Source of the DNA: Pseudonocardia broussonetiae
GTDB taxonomy: Bacteria > Actinomycetota > Actinomycetes > Mycobacteriales > Pseudonocardiaceae
DNA: 64,000 bases
Direction: 5' to 3'
NCBI RefSeq assembly: GCF_013155125.1
Contig: NZ_CP053564.1
Span: forward strand, 2,611,501 to 2,675,500
The stretch's first letter is position 1; every line of letters begins with the position of its first letter. Of the stretch, positions 23,807 to 34,500 are shown in pieces. The position numbers and the translations under genes are program-made. Below the pieces are notes generated by a model. The model did not search any database. It saw nothing but the letters and a program-made list of their open reading frames with translations, and had not been told where the DNA came from.

Positions 23807-23975
23807 TGGTCTCCCCGTTCGTGCGTTGCATCTGGCGGATCAGGCCCTGCAGGTCGACGACGTACTCCTGCAGGCGGGAGGTGATGGCGGCGAGCTCCGC
23901 TGTGACCGCCACGGTCTCGGCGCGCAGCTGCTCCCGCTCGCGCTTGGTCTGCTCGCTGGTGCGCGGGCACGGCAT
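23799..23975 (-). CDS. Small coiled-coil protein
   Basis: A 58-residue protein that is nearly one long heptad-rich helix (EREQLRAETVAVTAELAAI and LQEYVVDLQGLIRQMQ). No enzyme motif. ATG chosen, 4 nt after the previous stop, with AAGGAG 10 nt upstream; a GTG seven codons earlier is possible. Confidence 0.55.
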   Translation of the reverse strand: MPCPRTSEQTKREREQLRAETVAVTAELAAITSRLQEYVVDLQGLIRQMQRTNGETSG

Positions 23976-23979
23976 GGCC

Positions 23980-24294
23980 TCACCGCTCCTTGTCACGAGA
24001 GATCAGCTCCACTACGTCGCGCAGGACCGCGGCCGCGTTGGCGACGGTGGCGGTTGCGCTGGTCACGGCCGGGATGACCTGGTCCCGCATGACCTGGTTG
24101 AGCTCGCGGATGTGGTCGGCGTTGTTGTCGGCGCGCTCGCGTTCCCGGTCGTGGGCCGCGGTCTCGCGGGAGAACAGCACGCGGATGGCCGCCAGTGCGA
24201 GCAGGACGACGATGCCGAGGACGCCGTACTCCAGCAGCGCGGGCATGACGGTGGCGGCCTGCGTGGTCGCGGTCGTGGTCAGGACGCGGCCCAC
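23980..24294 (-). CDS. Small membrane protein with helical tail
   Basis: A 104-residue protein with one membrane helix (LLEYGVLGIVVLLALAAIRVLF) and a long charged helix (HDRERERADNNADHIRELNQ). Start uncertain: GTG used here or ATG 16 codons later; neither has a clear SD. Position and shape suggest a membrane-associated accessory of lysis. Confidence 0.55.
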   Translation of the reverse strand: MGRVLTTTATTQAATVMPALLEYGVLGIVVLLALAAIRVLFSRETAAHDRERERADNNADHIRELNQVMRDQVIPAVTSATATVANAAAVLRDVVELISRDKER

Positions 24295-24578
24295 CGCTGG
24301 TAGTGCCCGTCAGCGCGCGAGACCGTCCAGCTGTCGTCGGTGCGCATCACGAAGTCGCCGAGGTGCGCGACGTCGTCCTCGTCGAGGGAGCTGTTCACGG
24401 CGAGCGCCTGGTTGCCGGCGTAGTCGAGGACTCGGACCCCGCCGCACCATGCGGCGAGCGCGTTCCAGGTGGCCGGCTGCAGCTGGTAGCCCTCCACGGT
24501 GACTGCCTCGTCGATGACGTAGTCGCCGTCGACGTAGCGGGCGGGGTGGTAGCGCTTCGGCCAGTCGTGCTCAGACAT
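24279..24578 (-). CDS. Hypothetical phage protein
   Basis: A 99-residue soluble protein with alternating strands (GDYVIDEAVTVEGYQLQPAT, GGVRVLDYAGNQALAVN) and Trp-rich ends. Function unknown; possibly a small beta-rich virion or decoration component since it follows the tail genes directly. Confidence 0.55.
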   Translation of the reverse strand: MSEHDWPKRYHPARYVDGDYVIDEAVTVEGYQLQPATWNALAAWCGGVRVLDYAGNQALAVNSSLDEDDVAHLGDFVMRTDDSWTVSRADGHYQRWAAS

Positions 24579-24765
24579 CCGTGGCCGCCGGGCTGCCCTC
24601 GTCCGCGGCCGGGCCGTGCTGCCGCTCGAGCTCGGAGATCCGCTCGGCCTGCACCTCGGAGATGGCCTCGTAGGTGGCGGCCCGCCACATCGCCGCGCCG
24701 AGCTCGGTGCGCTGCAGGATCGCGACAATCCGCTCGGGTGAGACGGTCGCCTGCTGGTTGCTCAC
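24571..24765 (-). CDS. Small hypothetical phage protein
   Basis: A 64-residue, mostly helical protein (ERIVAILQRTELGAAMWRAATYEA). The start overlaps the receptor-binding protein's stop by 4 nt (GTGA), so it is translationally coupled to it and may be a small fibre chaperone; that is inference. Confidence 0.55.
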   Translation of the reverse strand: MSNQQATVSPERIVAILQRTELGAAMWRAATYEAISEVQAERISELERQHGPAADEGSPAATDV

Positions 24766-27700
24766 GGTTCCTCCGGGACGTAGGGCGGGACGTAGTCGTA
24801 GAGCGCTTGCGCCTCGACGGTGATCGGGCTGCCCGAGCTCGGCGAGATCGTGGCGAGCGTCTTCACGACGACGGTGCAGCCGGTCAGGGTCAGCGACCCG
24901 GGCTTGATCTGGGCCGTCGTCTTGCCCAGCCACTCGATCGCGGCGTAGATCGTGGTGATGCCGCCGGTGGGCACCTCGAGCGGCTCCTCGTCCCAGGTGA
25001 CGGCGAGCTCCCGGACGGCGCCGGCGAGGGACGGCCCGGACGGGACCAGCGTGCGCCCGGCGACGGACCGGATCTCCCGGTCGCTGATCTGGTTGAGCGC
25101 ACCGTGCAGCAGCGCGAGGTGGTCGGGGATGCTGATGCTCGCGACCGTGCCGCCGTTCGCGTCGGGCGTGTCCCGGACCAGGACGGCCGGCATCTCCTCG
25201 GCGAGCACACCGAGCCGAGTCGGCGGGTCGGCGACCGGCACCGGGTCGGGGTCGGGGTCGGCCTCGGTTGGGGGCGGGGTGTACCAGCGGTCGGACGTGT
25301 AGACGTACTTCCGGGCGCGCGCGGCCCGGATCGCGGCGAGCGGGTCTACGACGGCCCGGATGTCGGCGATCTCCTCCTTCACCGTCTCCGAGGAGGAGAT
25401 GACGAAGTCGCTGGCCTTGACCGCGACGAAGGTGTCCATCGCGGCGTTGACGACGAGCATCGACCCGGCCTCGGCCTTCCAGCCGGCGTTGCGGGAGATT
25501 GCGACCATGCCCGGGTTGGAGCCGGTGTCGAGCTTGTACTCCAGCACCGACGAGGCGATCTGCACCCCGGAGGAGTTGGTCTGGGAGAACGCGATCCGGC
25601 GGAACGAGCCGTCGGGCGGGGTGAGCTTCCCGTTGACCTCGAAGTTGATGAGCGGGGCGGTGACCCGGGCGCGGCGGTCGAAGACGACCATCTCCGACCG
25701 CAGGTCGCTGGGGATCTCGGACTCGGCGGAGAAGTTCATGCCGGCGCCGAGCGCGTTGACGTTCATCCGGCCCGAGCGGCCGTTCCCGTCGAGGATGCCC
25801 CGGATCATGAGGTCGTTGCCGAAGTTGTTGATCTGGCTGTAGTTGCTGCCCGACGCCGGGTAGAACCGCTGGGTGCCGTCCGGGAGGATGTTGATCCGCT
25901 CGCCGGACAGTGCCGACATGTAGGTGCCGGTCATCAGCATCGACGCGTCGGAGGTCTGCCAGCGGCCCACGACGGTGGAGCCGCTGTAGAGCCGCAGCCC
26001 GGAGGCGTCGAACTCGACCCGGTTCCCCGAGGCCGCGGTGCGCATCAGTCCGGACTGGGTGACCGTCGCCGTCATGGTGCCGGCGGTGAGCTTCCCGACG
26101 TCGAGCGCGCTGATCTTCGCCGAGTTCACGGCGAGGTCGGCGATCTTCGCGGTGATGATCGCGGCGTCCACGATCTTCACGCTGCCGACGGCGAAGTCCG
26201 CGATCTTCGGCGCGGTGACGATCGAGTCGATGAGCTGCGCCGAGACCAGCTGCTCGGCCGTGGCCGGTCCCGCGACGGTCGAGATCGGGCCGGCGTTGCC
26301 CGCCCGGTCCACGTGCTGCAGCGCCGCGTAGTAGCCGATGCCGATCGGCAGGTCCGGCTGGTTCCACGTCCCGGCGCCGAACAGGTTCGCCACGTGCTGA
26401 CGGCCCGTCTCGGCGGGGACGAACGCGACCGGTGAACTCGCCCCGGCCGGCGCGGTGATGCTGGCCGAGCGGGACAGGAACACGCGGGTGTGGTCGTAGT
26501 CGCTGGGCATGGGCTCGCCGACCGACCCGAGCCCGCTCGAGGCGATGTCGAGGGTCTCGAACCAGACCCGCAGCGTCGGCGCGGCGGCCTGCGGCGGGGG
26601 CACGTTGTCGACGGCCGTGGTGTGCTGCAACGGCACCGACCACGGGCCCTGGTTCCCGGAGTTGTCGAACGCGGCGACGCGCACCGCGATGCTCGCGTCG
26701 GCCTCGACCCCGCCGAACGTGAACGTCGTCGCCGTGGTGCCGGTGGACGGGGTGACCTCGTTGAACGCGATGATCGCGTCGACCGGGTTGGAGCTGGGGA
26801 TGCCGCCGACCTGCGACATGCCGAGGTAGGCGAGCGCCACCTTGTAGCCGGCAATGTCGTCGGCGGCGGACGCGCCGGAGCTGTGGTCGCTGACGTAGCC
26901 GGCCAGCCAGGTCTCGGCGTCGCCGGTGTTGTTCCACCCGGCGAGGAGCTCGTCGTTGTGGTCGTTCACCAGCTGCGGCGCCTCGGGCCACGTCCACTCC
27001 TCGGACACGGCGAGGCCCGACTGGAAGCGTTCGAGGATCAGCTGCGCGGCCTGTGCCTGCGGGGTGTTCGGGCCGTCTGCGTTCGTCACGACCGCCGACC
27101 AGCCGACGGTGACCGCGGCGAGGGTCTGCGAGTGCTCGTCGTCCTGGTAGGCGATCGAGTCGACCACCAGCCCGGTCGGGGCGGCCGGGGCGGTGGTGTC
27201 GTCGCCCGGGGTGGCGGTCGAGGTGCCGACGACAGCGTCGCCCGACGAGACCGCGGCCAGGCGCCGGTAGAGGGCGGCGAGGGCGTCGGTCATCAGGTCC
27301 GACTGCACGACGGTGATCTGCGGGGGGCTGCCGCGCAGGAACTCCAGGTCGAGCTGCGCGACCCGGAGGCGGCGCCGCTCGGTGCCGGTGACGGCGTAGC
27401 CCCAGTCGCCGACGCCGTAGTCGAGCAGCGGACGGGGCGCGCCGGCGGCGAGCGCGACGGTGGAGGCGTACTCGGCGGCGCCCGTCGACAGGGTCTGCGC
27501 CTGCGCGGCGGCGAACGCCTCGACCCCGCTGAGGGTGGCGATCTGCCCGGCGTCGGCGGCGACCTCGGCGCGGAACCCGAGCGAGGCCAGCGCGGTCGCG
27601 TTCTCCGCCCAGTCGTAGAGGCCCTGGCCGCCGGCGGCGAGGACGGCGGACCCGGCCTGCTCGGCGGTCTCTCGGCGCGAGTGCTCGGCGAGGTTGATCG

Positions 27701-28385
27701 TGTGCGCGAACGTGAGCGGGGGCGCGTCGAGGGTGCGGTCGACGCCGCGCCCGTCGGGGTTGTAGGCGCGCAGCACCCGGGCCCCGGTCATGTCGAACTC
27801 ACCCATGCCGAGCTCGACGCCCTTCTCGGCGACCTGCAGGACGGTCGTCTTCGGGCTGAACTTGAGGCTGGTGACGTTCGACGCCCACGCGACGCCGTTG
27901 CTGTCGTGGGTGGTCGAGAAGTCCCACGTGACGCCGGTGAGCGCGCCGCGGGCCTGGGCCTGCTGTAGGACGGTGATGAGGATCGTGCCGTAGGTGACGG
28001 CCGAGAAGATGAGCTCGCCCTTGGGGTTGGCGCTGGTCTTCGTCTGCGGGGCGACGAGGGCCTTGCCGAGGAGCCACTCGAGGAAGTGCCCGCCGAACGT
28101 CCACGAGCTGTCCGGGGAGAGCGCGTCGCCGCCCTTGCGGAGCAGGTAGCCGCGCAGCGCGCCGGTGGCGTTGCCGCCGAGCCACACCTCGATCTCGAGC
28201 GCGCGGGGAGGGCGGGCGCCGACGCCGTCGTGCAGGACGTCGAACCCGTCGGCGCCGGCGAGGTAGTCGACGGTGACCGAGCCAGGCGAGTTGCGCTGCG
28301 GCGCGAGCTGCAGCTTCGTCCAGGCAGGCAGCGGGATCAGGGTTGACCCGTCGACCGCGAAGAGGGCAGGAGTCAGCGCGGCCAC
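24762..28385 (-). CDS. Receptor-binding tail protein with S74-like chaperone domain
   Basis: A 1207-residue tail-tip protein. Residues 1-400 resemble the base of siphovirus Tal/side-tail proteins (long beta domains, WDFSTTHDSNGVAWA). Around 400-700 lie fibronectin-III-like repeats (APTGLVVDSIAY, VGWSAVVTNADG). Repeated short turns near 715-785 (KIADFAVGSVKI, KIADLAVNSAKI) suggest a trimeric beta-helix shaft. Residues about 990-1090 look like an intramolecular chaperone domain of the endosialidase/S74 type: SSETVKEEIADI, then RLGVLAEEMP and IPDHLALLHGALNQI. About 115 residues follow it, which is unusual for a self-cleaving C-terminal domain. Confidence 0.8.
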   Translation of the reverse strand: MAALTPALFAVDGSTLIPLPAWTKLQLAPQRNSPGSVTVDYLAGADGFDVLHDGVGARPPRALEIEVWLGGNATGALRGYLLRKGGDALSPDSSWTFGGHFLEWLLGKALVAPQTKTSANPKGELIFSAVTYGTILITVLQQAQARGALTGVTWDFSTTHDSNGVAWASNVTSLKFSPKTTVLQVAEKGVELGMGEFDMTGARVLRAYNPDGRGVDRTLDAPPLTFAHTINLAEHSRRETAEQAGSAVLAAGGQGLYDWAENATALASLGFRAEVAADAGQIATLSGVEAFAAAQAQTLSTGAAEYASTVALAAGAPRPLLDYGVGDWGYAVTGTERRRLRVAQLDLEFLRGSPPQITVVQSDLMTDALAALYRRLAAVSSGDAVVGTSTATPGDDTTAPAAPTGLVVDSIAYQDDEHSQTLAAVTVGWSAVVTNADGPNTPQAQAAQLILERFQSGLAVSEEWTWPEAPQLVNDHNDELLAGWNNTGDAETWLAGYVSDHSSGASAADDIAGYKVALAYLGMSQVGGIPSSNPVDAIIAFNEVTPSTGTTATTFTFGGVEADASIAVRVAAFDNSGNQGPWSVPLQHTTAVDNVPPPQAAAPTLRVWFETLDIASSGLGSVGEPMPSDYDHTRVFLSRSASITAPAGASSPVAFVPAETGRQHVANLFGAGTWNQPDLPIGIGYYAALQHVDRAGNAGPISTVAGPATAEQLVSAQLIDSIVTAPKIADFAVGSVKIVDAAIITAKIADLAVNSAKISALDVGKLTAGTMTATVTQSGLMRTAASGNRVEFDASGLRLYSGSTVVGRWQTSDASMLMTGTYMSALSGERINILPDGTQRFYPASGSNYSQINNFGNDLMIRGILDGNGRSGRMNVNALGAGMNFSAESEIPSDLRSEMVVFDRRARVTAPLINFEVNGKLTPPDGSFRRIAFSQTNSSGVQIASSVLEYKLDTGSNPGMVAISRNAGWKAEAGSMLVVNAAMDTFVAVKASDFVISSSETVKEEIADIRAVVDPLAAIRAARARKYVYTSDRWYTPPPTEADPDPDPVPVADPPTRLGVLAEEMPAVLVRDTPDANGGTVASISIPDHLALLHGALNQISDREIRSVAGRTLVPSGPSLAGAVRELAVTWDEEPLEVPTGGITTIYAAIEWLGKTTAQIKPGSLTLTGCTVVVKTLATISPSSGSPITVEAQALYDYVPPYVPEEP

Positions 28386-28388
28386 CGG

Positions 28389-29900
28389 TCAGAACCGCCG
28401 GATCGTGCGCAGCTTGCGCGCGTATATGCCGCTTCCGTCGAGCCGGGAGGGTCCGCCCATATCGGCGAACGTCGGCCCGTCGGGCGTCTTCCGGGACGAG
28501 ATGAAGCGGTAGGCACCGTCGGTGCCCAGGCCGAGGTAAATGCCGGTATGGTCGATCTCGCCGTCGTACTCGTCGAGATCGGCCGTGGCGTCAAAGCCGA
28601 CGATGTCACCGATCCGGAGCGGGGTCAGGTCCGTGATCTGCGCCCCGGTACGCGGAACAATGATCACCCCCGGCCCGGAGTCGAGCTGGTCACGGGACAC
28701 GCGGGGCAGCTGCCCGCTGCCGACGGCGTTGAGCGACAGGGGCAGGCCGGCGCGGTAGCCCCACACGATCCGGAGGAAGCCCGAGCAGTCGAGCGAGTCG
28801 AGCTCGGCCGACTCTGCGCTGTCCACGCCGGTGTAGGTCCAGTCGAGACCCAGGTAGTCGTTGAAGTCGGCGCCGACGTCGCGGCCGCCTGCCGCGTTGA
28901 GCGGCCCGTAGTGGGCGTCGCCCGCGATCTTCTGCGGCCCGTCCATGACGGTCGCGGCGCCGGTGATGTACTGCATCGACAGCGCCAGCACGTCGAGGCT
29001 GGTGTCCGCCAGCGCAGCCGCGAGCCACGTCGGGTTGACGATGCCGGCGAACGCGGCGGGCAGGACCCGGACCCATGTCGAGTGCGTGATCGTCGGGTTG
29101 GCGGGCCAGGCCGCGGTTGCGGTGAAGTCGTCGAACAGGAACACAGGGTTGTTTGTCGAGGACGTCGCGGCGAGGGTCCGCACGCCCATGCGCCCGGTCG
29201 GGTAGGTGGTGTCGGCGACCGAGAGGTTGGGCGAGACGGGTTCGGTGTCGCCGTCCTTCCACGCCCGCATGGTGTGCGTCGTGCCGTCGAAGGTGGCCCG
29301 GATGTGCCACACCTGCCCGGCCACGTAGGTGCCGGAAGTCCCGACGGTGGTCGACCCGGCGATGGTGGTTGCGGTGCCGCCGACGACACGGGAGATCAGA
29401 CAGGACACCAGCCCGGACGGGTTGAGCGTGAGCTGGTAGCGCATGTGCGCAGTCGTCGAGGCCCAGCCGCCGATCAGCGCGGCCACGTTCGCGGCGCCGA
29501 CGGGCATGGTGTCCGTCGTGACCGTGGTCCGCATGTCGTAGGTGGTGACGTCGTCGGCGAGGCGGGTGTACCGGGAGGTGTTCGTGGTCGGCGCGGAGAT
29601 GCGGCCCTTGCCTGCTGACACGGAGAAGTCGGCGTCGACGCCGCCGAAGTTGCCCCAGGTGCCGCCGTTGGGGGAGGGCCCCCACCCTGACGACACGGTG
29701 CGGGCGAACTGGTCGAGCACGGGCGGCTTCGTCTCGGTGAACGTCCGCTCGGCGCCCAGCAGCGACACAGTGCGGGCGCCGTCGGTGAACGTCGCGAGCA
29801 GCGTCCCGGCCGCGTTCCGGACCTCCGTGCGAACCGGCGCGGTGGCGCGGCGGTGCAGCGGCCGCCGCGCGACGGCGCGCCGCGACTGCACCCCGATCAC
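28389..29900 (-). CDS. Tail-associated NlpC/P60-like peptidoglycan hydrolase
   Basis: A 503-residue protein. Residues 60-265 look like a concanavalin/LamG-type beta-sandwich ([29 protein letters not shown]). The C-terminal 150 residues hold an NlpC/P60 cysteine peptidase pattern: catalytic Cys in [13 protein letters not shown] and His in [13 protein letters not shown]. Such virion enzymes open the cell wall during DNA entry by cutting the stem peptide. GTG start overlaps the previous stop by 4 nt; the frame is open 8 codons further but without support. Confidence 0.82.
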   Translation of the reverse strand: MIGVQSRRAVARRPLHRRATAPVRTEVRNAAGTLLATFTDGARTVSLLGAERTFTETKPPVLDQFARTVSSGWGPSPNGGTWGNFGGVDADFSVSAGKGRISAPTTNTSRYTRLADDVTTYDMRTTVTTDTMPVGAANVAALIGGWASTTAHMRYQLTLNPSGLVSCLISRVVGGTATTIAGSTTVGTSGTYVAGQVWHIRATFDGTTHTMRAWKDGDTEPVSPNLSVADTTYPTGRMGVRTLAATSSTNNPVFLFDDFTATAAWPANPTITHSTWVRVLPAAFAGIVNPTWLAAALADTSLDVLALSMQYITGAATVMDGPQKIAGDAHYGPLNAAGGRDVGADFNDYLGLDWTYTGVDSAESAELDSLDCSGFLRIVWGYRAGLPLSLNAVGSGQLPRVSRDQLDSGPGVIIVPRTGAQITDLTPLRIGDIVGFDATADLDEYDGEIDHTGIYLGLGTDGAYRFISSRKTPDGPTFADMGGPSRLDGSGIYARKLRTIRRF

Positions 29901-30709
29901 GCGGTGTCCCCGGTGAGAACCCACTCGTTCGTGCCGCGCTTGCGCAGCGACAGCGCCGAGTACTGCACCCGAGTGGCGAGCGTGCCCGCGGTGCGGATCG
30001 TGACTCCCGCGCCGGGCGCGACCGTGACCTGACCGGCGCCGTACTGCAGCAGCTCCAGCACCGCCCCGACCGGGAAAGCGACGTCGCTGTTCGGCGGCAC
30101 CGTGACCGCGGTCGCGGTCGCCGCAGTCAGCTCGACCGCGGTGCCGGCGTCGGCAAGGGCGAGGGTGTAGGCGGTGCCCGCCTGCGTGGTGGCGGCGACG
30201 CTCGCGGTCCCCTCCGGGCCGGCGGGTCCGGTCGGGCCCGTGGCGCCGGTCGGCCCGGCAGGGCCCGTCGGTCCGGCCGGTCCCGTCGGTCCGGCAGGGC
30301 CGGTGCTTCCCGTCGCGCCGGTAGGCCCCGCGGGGCCGGTAGGCCCAGGCGTCGGCACGGTGATCGCGTTCGGGTGCGTCTCTACGATCGTCGCCGAGTC
30401 GAGATCGAGCGCCCCCCCGTCGTGGGGTACCGCGAAGTAGAACTTCCGCGGCTTCCGCTGCCCGTTGAGGTAGAACACCGCCTCGTACATCACCCCGGTC
30501 GGGGTGGTGCCGGTGTCGGTAGTCGCCGCGAGCTGCACCGACAGCGCCCCCGCGGTGATCGCGGCCGGGACCTCGGCGGCCGCGGTGGTCTGGGACGTGC
30601 CCGCGCTGTTGCGCATCGTCGTCACCGGCCGGAACACCGCCGACCCGGTCGCGTTGGAGCCGTCCGGGTTCTTCACCGTCGCCGTGACCGTGATCAGGGT
30701 GAACGCCAC
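29897..30709 (-). CDS. Collagen-like tail fibre protein
   Basis: A 270-residue protein in three parts: an N-terminal beta domain (1-118) that probably attaches to the tail, fifteen uninterrupted Gly-X-Y triplets mainly GPT and GPA at about 122-166, and a C-terminal beta domain (175-270). Collagen-like repeats in phage fibres form a trimeric triple helix joining base to tip. Lies between the distal tail and the P60 protein genes. Confidence 0.85.
   Translation of the reverse strand: MAFTLITVTATVKNPDGSNATGSAVFRPVTTMRNSAGTSQTTAAAEVPAAITAGALSVQLAATTDTGTTPTGVMYEAVFYLNGQRKPRKFYFAVPHDGGALDLDSATIVETHPNAITVPTPGPTGPAGPTGATGSTGPAGPTGPAGPTGPAGPTGATGPTGPAGPEGTASVAATTQAGTAYTLALADAGTAVELTAATATAVTVPPNSDVAFPVGAVLELLQYGAGQVTVAPGAGVTIRTAGTLATRVQYSALSLRKRGTNEWVLTGDTA
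30212..30346 (-). repeat. Fifteen Gly-X-Y codons triplets
   Basis: A 135-bp run of 9-bp units encoding the collagen-like triplets (GPT, GPA, GAT, GST, ending GPE) of the fibre gene. Near-identical units such as GGTCCGGCC make the run prone to length change. Confidence 0.85.
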
Positions 30710-30719
30710 GCTGTGCTCC

Positions 30720-31577
30720 TCAACTGCTTCGGTAGCGGCGGCGCCCGGCCACCTCGACGGACATCGACCCGCCGCCGGTGTGCGTGAGCACAGCCGACAG
30801 CGGCTCGGACGGATCGATCTCGAACAGGCCCGGGCCGGGCGAGTAGTCCAGGCCGGCGTAGCCAGGGGTCCACGCCGTCCCGGTGCCCTGGCTCGTCAGC
30901 CCGGTCGCGGCGTCGACGAGCAGCTGCCGCCCCGACGAGATGACCCCGGCCCAGCCGAGGTAGCCCGTCGACAGCGTGAGCCGCGGGTTCGACCCGGCCC
31001 CGAACCGCACCCGCAGCCCCGTGCACGGCGCCGTCGCCGCGGCGAACACCGCGAGCGGCAACGTGCCCCCGGTGGTCAGCGACACCGTGCCGGTGCTGGT
31101 GTCGGTGAGGTCCTCCCAGTGCCCGGCCGGGATCGCGACCGACGCGGAGAACCGGCCGAACCACGGCGACGCTGGCTCCCGCGACGGCGCGAGCCCTGCC
31201 TCGAGGTGGCCGTACGCGCGCCGGGTCCCGTCCGGGCGGGGATGGTCGATCGGGAACCGGCGCCGGTGGAACAGTCGCACCAGCTCGTCCCAGCGGGCGA
31301 AGTAGTGCTCGGCGCTGCCGTCGTCACCGACGAACTCGCCGGTGTCGGGGTCGACGCCCATCAGCGACATCGTGAACGTGATGCTGGCCGTGCTGTCGGG
31401 GCGGCGCGGCTGCCCCGGCAGGCCGTACACCTCGATCGCGCCGTCCCGCCCGGGCAGCACGATGTCCTCCCCGACGGGGTCCGGTGTCGACTGCAGGTTC
31501 TCGGCGACCTCGATGCGGGTCGCGTAGTTGTGCAGGTCGACGCCATCGACGAGGTAGGTGTCGTCGTAGTCGGCCAC
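30720..31577 (-). CDS. Distal tail protein (Dit-like)
   Basis: A 285-residue siphovirus distal-tail type protein, the hub linking the tube to the tip. It opens with a short beta-strand pattern ([19 protein letters not shown]) typical of Dit N-terminal rings and continues with [14 protein letters not shown] and a galectin-like C-terminal part ([19 protein letters not shown]). The GTG lies right after the tape measure stop. Assignment is by position and this pattern. Confidence 0.75.
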   Translation of the reverse strand: MADYDDTYLVDGVDLHNYATRIEVAENLQSTPDPVGEDIVLPGRDGAIEVYGLPGQPRRPDSTASITFTMSLMGVDPDTGEFVGDDGSAEHYFARWDELVRLFHRRRFPIDHPRPDGTRRAYGHLEAGLAPSREPASPWFGRFSASVAIPAGHWEDLTDTSTGTVSLTTGGTLPLAVFAAATAPCTGLRVRFGAGSNPRLTLSTGYLGWAGVISSGRQLLVDAATGLTSQGTGTAWTPGYAGLDYSPGPGLFEIDPSEPLSAVLTHTGGGSMSVEVAGRRRYRSS

Positions 31578-31578
31578 G

Positions 31579-34500
31579 TCAGGACCAGCCCGGCAGCAGC
31601 TCGGCGCTGGACCTCGACGCCTGGGCGCGCGCCGCACCGGAGGGGCCGGCGCCGAGTGCCCGCTCGATCCGCACGAGGCCGGCCACGATGGGGCCGGCGA
31701 CGGCGTCGGGCGGGCTGTACCCGGCGCGCATCATCGCGGACAGCTGGCGCACCGCGGCCACCACCTCCTGCTGGTTGACCGTGACCGGGCCGCCGCCGGT
31801 GCCGGTGCGGGTGTCGAGGACGCGCGCGAGAGCGGCGACGCCGCCGCGCGGCGCGCCCGCACCGGCGGTGCTCATCGTGTTGCGCGGCACCAGGTCCATG
31901 CCGCGGCGGCGGGCCCACTCGGTGCCGAGCGCCATCGTGCGCGGCACCCCGTTGTCGGGCAGGTAGAACTCGTCCTTGTCCGTGCGGTCGCCGGTGTAGC
32001 GCAGGTGCCGCGGGGGGAACCGCTGCGCGGTCCCGGCCCGGAACGGGCGGCCGGGGAAGGTGCCGCCGCCGGCGTACCAGGTCGACGAGGCGGGGATGAC
32101 GTTGCCGTCGTGGTTGCGGGTCTGGGTGCCGACGCCGATGGTCCGGTAGTCGCCGCCGCGGGTCACCACGGTGATGGTGTGCGTCGACGACGACGGCCGG
32201 GACAGCGCCGCCTTCATCGCGCCGACCCCGCCGTCGCGGGCCAGGATCGTCATGGTCGAGCTCGCCCGGCCGACGTCGCCGAGCAGGACCCCGAGCACGC
32301 TCCGCGCCGGGAGCGACTGGCCGCCGATCGTGACGTCGTCGCGGCCCGACCGGATCGCGGCGAGGGTGTCGTCGAGGACTCTGGCCGCCGGGTAGTTCTG
32401 GCCGCCGATCGTGACCTCGGCGTTCGACGCCCGGATCTGCGCCATCACCAAGTCAAGGGCCTGCTGCGCAGGCATGGACTCGCCGTTGATCTCGACCGTC
32501 TCCCGGCCTTCGGAGATCGCGGTGAGCACCGACTGCAGCGCAACACCGGCCGCCTGTGGGTTGCCGTCGATGCGGATGGACCCACCGGAGCCGTTGATCA
32601 CCCCGACCAGGCTTTCGAGGTCGGTGAGCGCCTCCTGGGTCTCCAGGTTGATCTCGACCTCGCCGTCCCGCATGCTGTCGATCAGGGTCTGGGTGTCAAC
32701 GATCTCGCCCGTCTCGGGGTCGATCGCGATGGTGACGGTCTTCCCGTCCGGCAGTTCGATGACCTGCGTCGCGAACCCCAGCGCCGCGGCACCGGCCGAG
32801 AGGTAGTCCAGCCGCGTCTGGCTGAGCATCGACAGTTGCGACAGCAGCGCGTCGCGCGCCGGGCCCTGGGCATTCGCGGCAAGGTTCAAGAGGGTGGCCC
32901 CATAGGCAGCCGATCCGGCGTCCGCCCCGCCGAACTCCTCGGCCACTTGCTGCGCCGCCTTCGCGGCCTGGTCGGCCGCGAGCACGTACTCGCGCGTCGC
33001 TTCGGCCGCCTGGTTCGACCCGGCGCCGTACTCGGCCGCGGCGTCGTTCGCGGCCTTCTCGGCCTCGGCGACGCGGGCGATCGCGTCCTCCAGTTGGACG
33101 TTCGCCCCCAGTGCGGACTGGACAGCAGACACCTGGTCGCGGAGCCGATCGGAGTACGACTGCGTCGCGTCCTCTGCGGCGCGCTGCGCGGCCTCGACCC
33201 GGTCGGTCGCGGTGGCGAGCTCGTAGGCCGCGTCCCGGGATCGCTGCGAGCCGGAGCCGGTCTCGTTGACCGCCTCCTGGTACTCGTTCTGCGCGACCGT
33301 GGCCGCCTCCTGCGCGATCTGCAGCGACGACATCTCGGTGCGCTGCTGCCCGATCGCCTCGTTCGTCGACTCGATCGACGCGATGCCGAACACGTTGCTG
33401 TTGACCCAGGTGTTGACGCTGTTCGCCCAGTCGTCGAACCCGGAGCGGCCGGCCTGCGACACGCCCTGCTGCTCAAGCAGTGCCGTGCGCATGTTGTCCG
33501 CGGCGACACCGCCGGAGCGCAGTGCGGTGACCGCGTCGTCGGCCGACACCGACATTGACGACAGCGCCAGGCCCAGCCCGACGGCGGCGACACCGACGAT
33601 CGGGAGCGCCCTGCCCAGCGCGCCGACCGCCGAACCGAGCGCCAGCGTGGACGTCCCGGCCGCGGCCGCGATCGCCGCCGAGCCTGTCATGCGGCCCGCG
33701 AACGCCGCCGCGGACACGGCGGCCACCTGCATCGAGGCGCCCAGCGCCGCGACCGGCCCGGCCACCAGGCCCAGCCCCTTGAACGCGAGCACCGCGGCCA
33801 GGACGGCGGGCCCGACCGGACCGAGGCCGTCGACCAGCCCGGACACCAGCGCGATGACAGGGGTGAGCGCCCCGACGGCGATCTGTGCGCCGCCCGCGAG
33901 CGCGCCCAGGGTGCCACCGGCGAGCTCGCCGAGCTGCGCGACCAGCGGGGACACCGCGATCGCGAGGTTCGACACCAAGGTGGTGAACCGCTCCAGCCCG
34001 TCGGTCTGCGCGAACGACCCGATGGTCGACAGCGCCGCGCCAGACAGCTCGCGGATGCCAGGCAGCAGCGCGCGGACCGCCTCCCCCGACTCGCGGAAGG
34101 TGTCGACCAGCGCGGTGCGGCCCTCGACCGAGGACATCAGCGTCGACAGCTCACCGGTGAGTCGCTCGACCGAGCCGAGCAGGTCGAACCCGGAGTCGAT
34201 GCTGGCGGCGAAGAACGACCCGAGGACCGAGCCGACGTTCCCGGCGATGTTGCCGAGCTGCTGCAGCGAGGTGATGCCGCCGGAGATCCACCGCTCCAGC
34301 TCGCCGGACTTCCGGGCCTCGGCGACGAACTCGCGGAACTTCGCGGTCGCGGTCGTCGCACCGGCGGCGAGCTCGGGCAGGAACTCCGAGCCGACGGTCG
34401 CGATGTCGGTGAGGGCGGCGGCGACGTTCACCCCGGCCGGGGCGAGCTCGCGCATCGTGGTGCGGGTGTTCGCCAGGATCGTGTTGACGTCGGCGATCAC

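Noticed and set aside
24303..26435. A 710-residue rightward open frame opposite the receptor-binding gene
   Set aside because: It is the reverse of a well-supported coding gene and consists of Asp/Val/Arg/Gly-rich antisense sequence.
30212..30346. Non-coding tandem repeat
   Set aside because: The 9-bp periodicity is fully explained by Gly-X-Y codons in the fibre gene.
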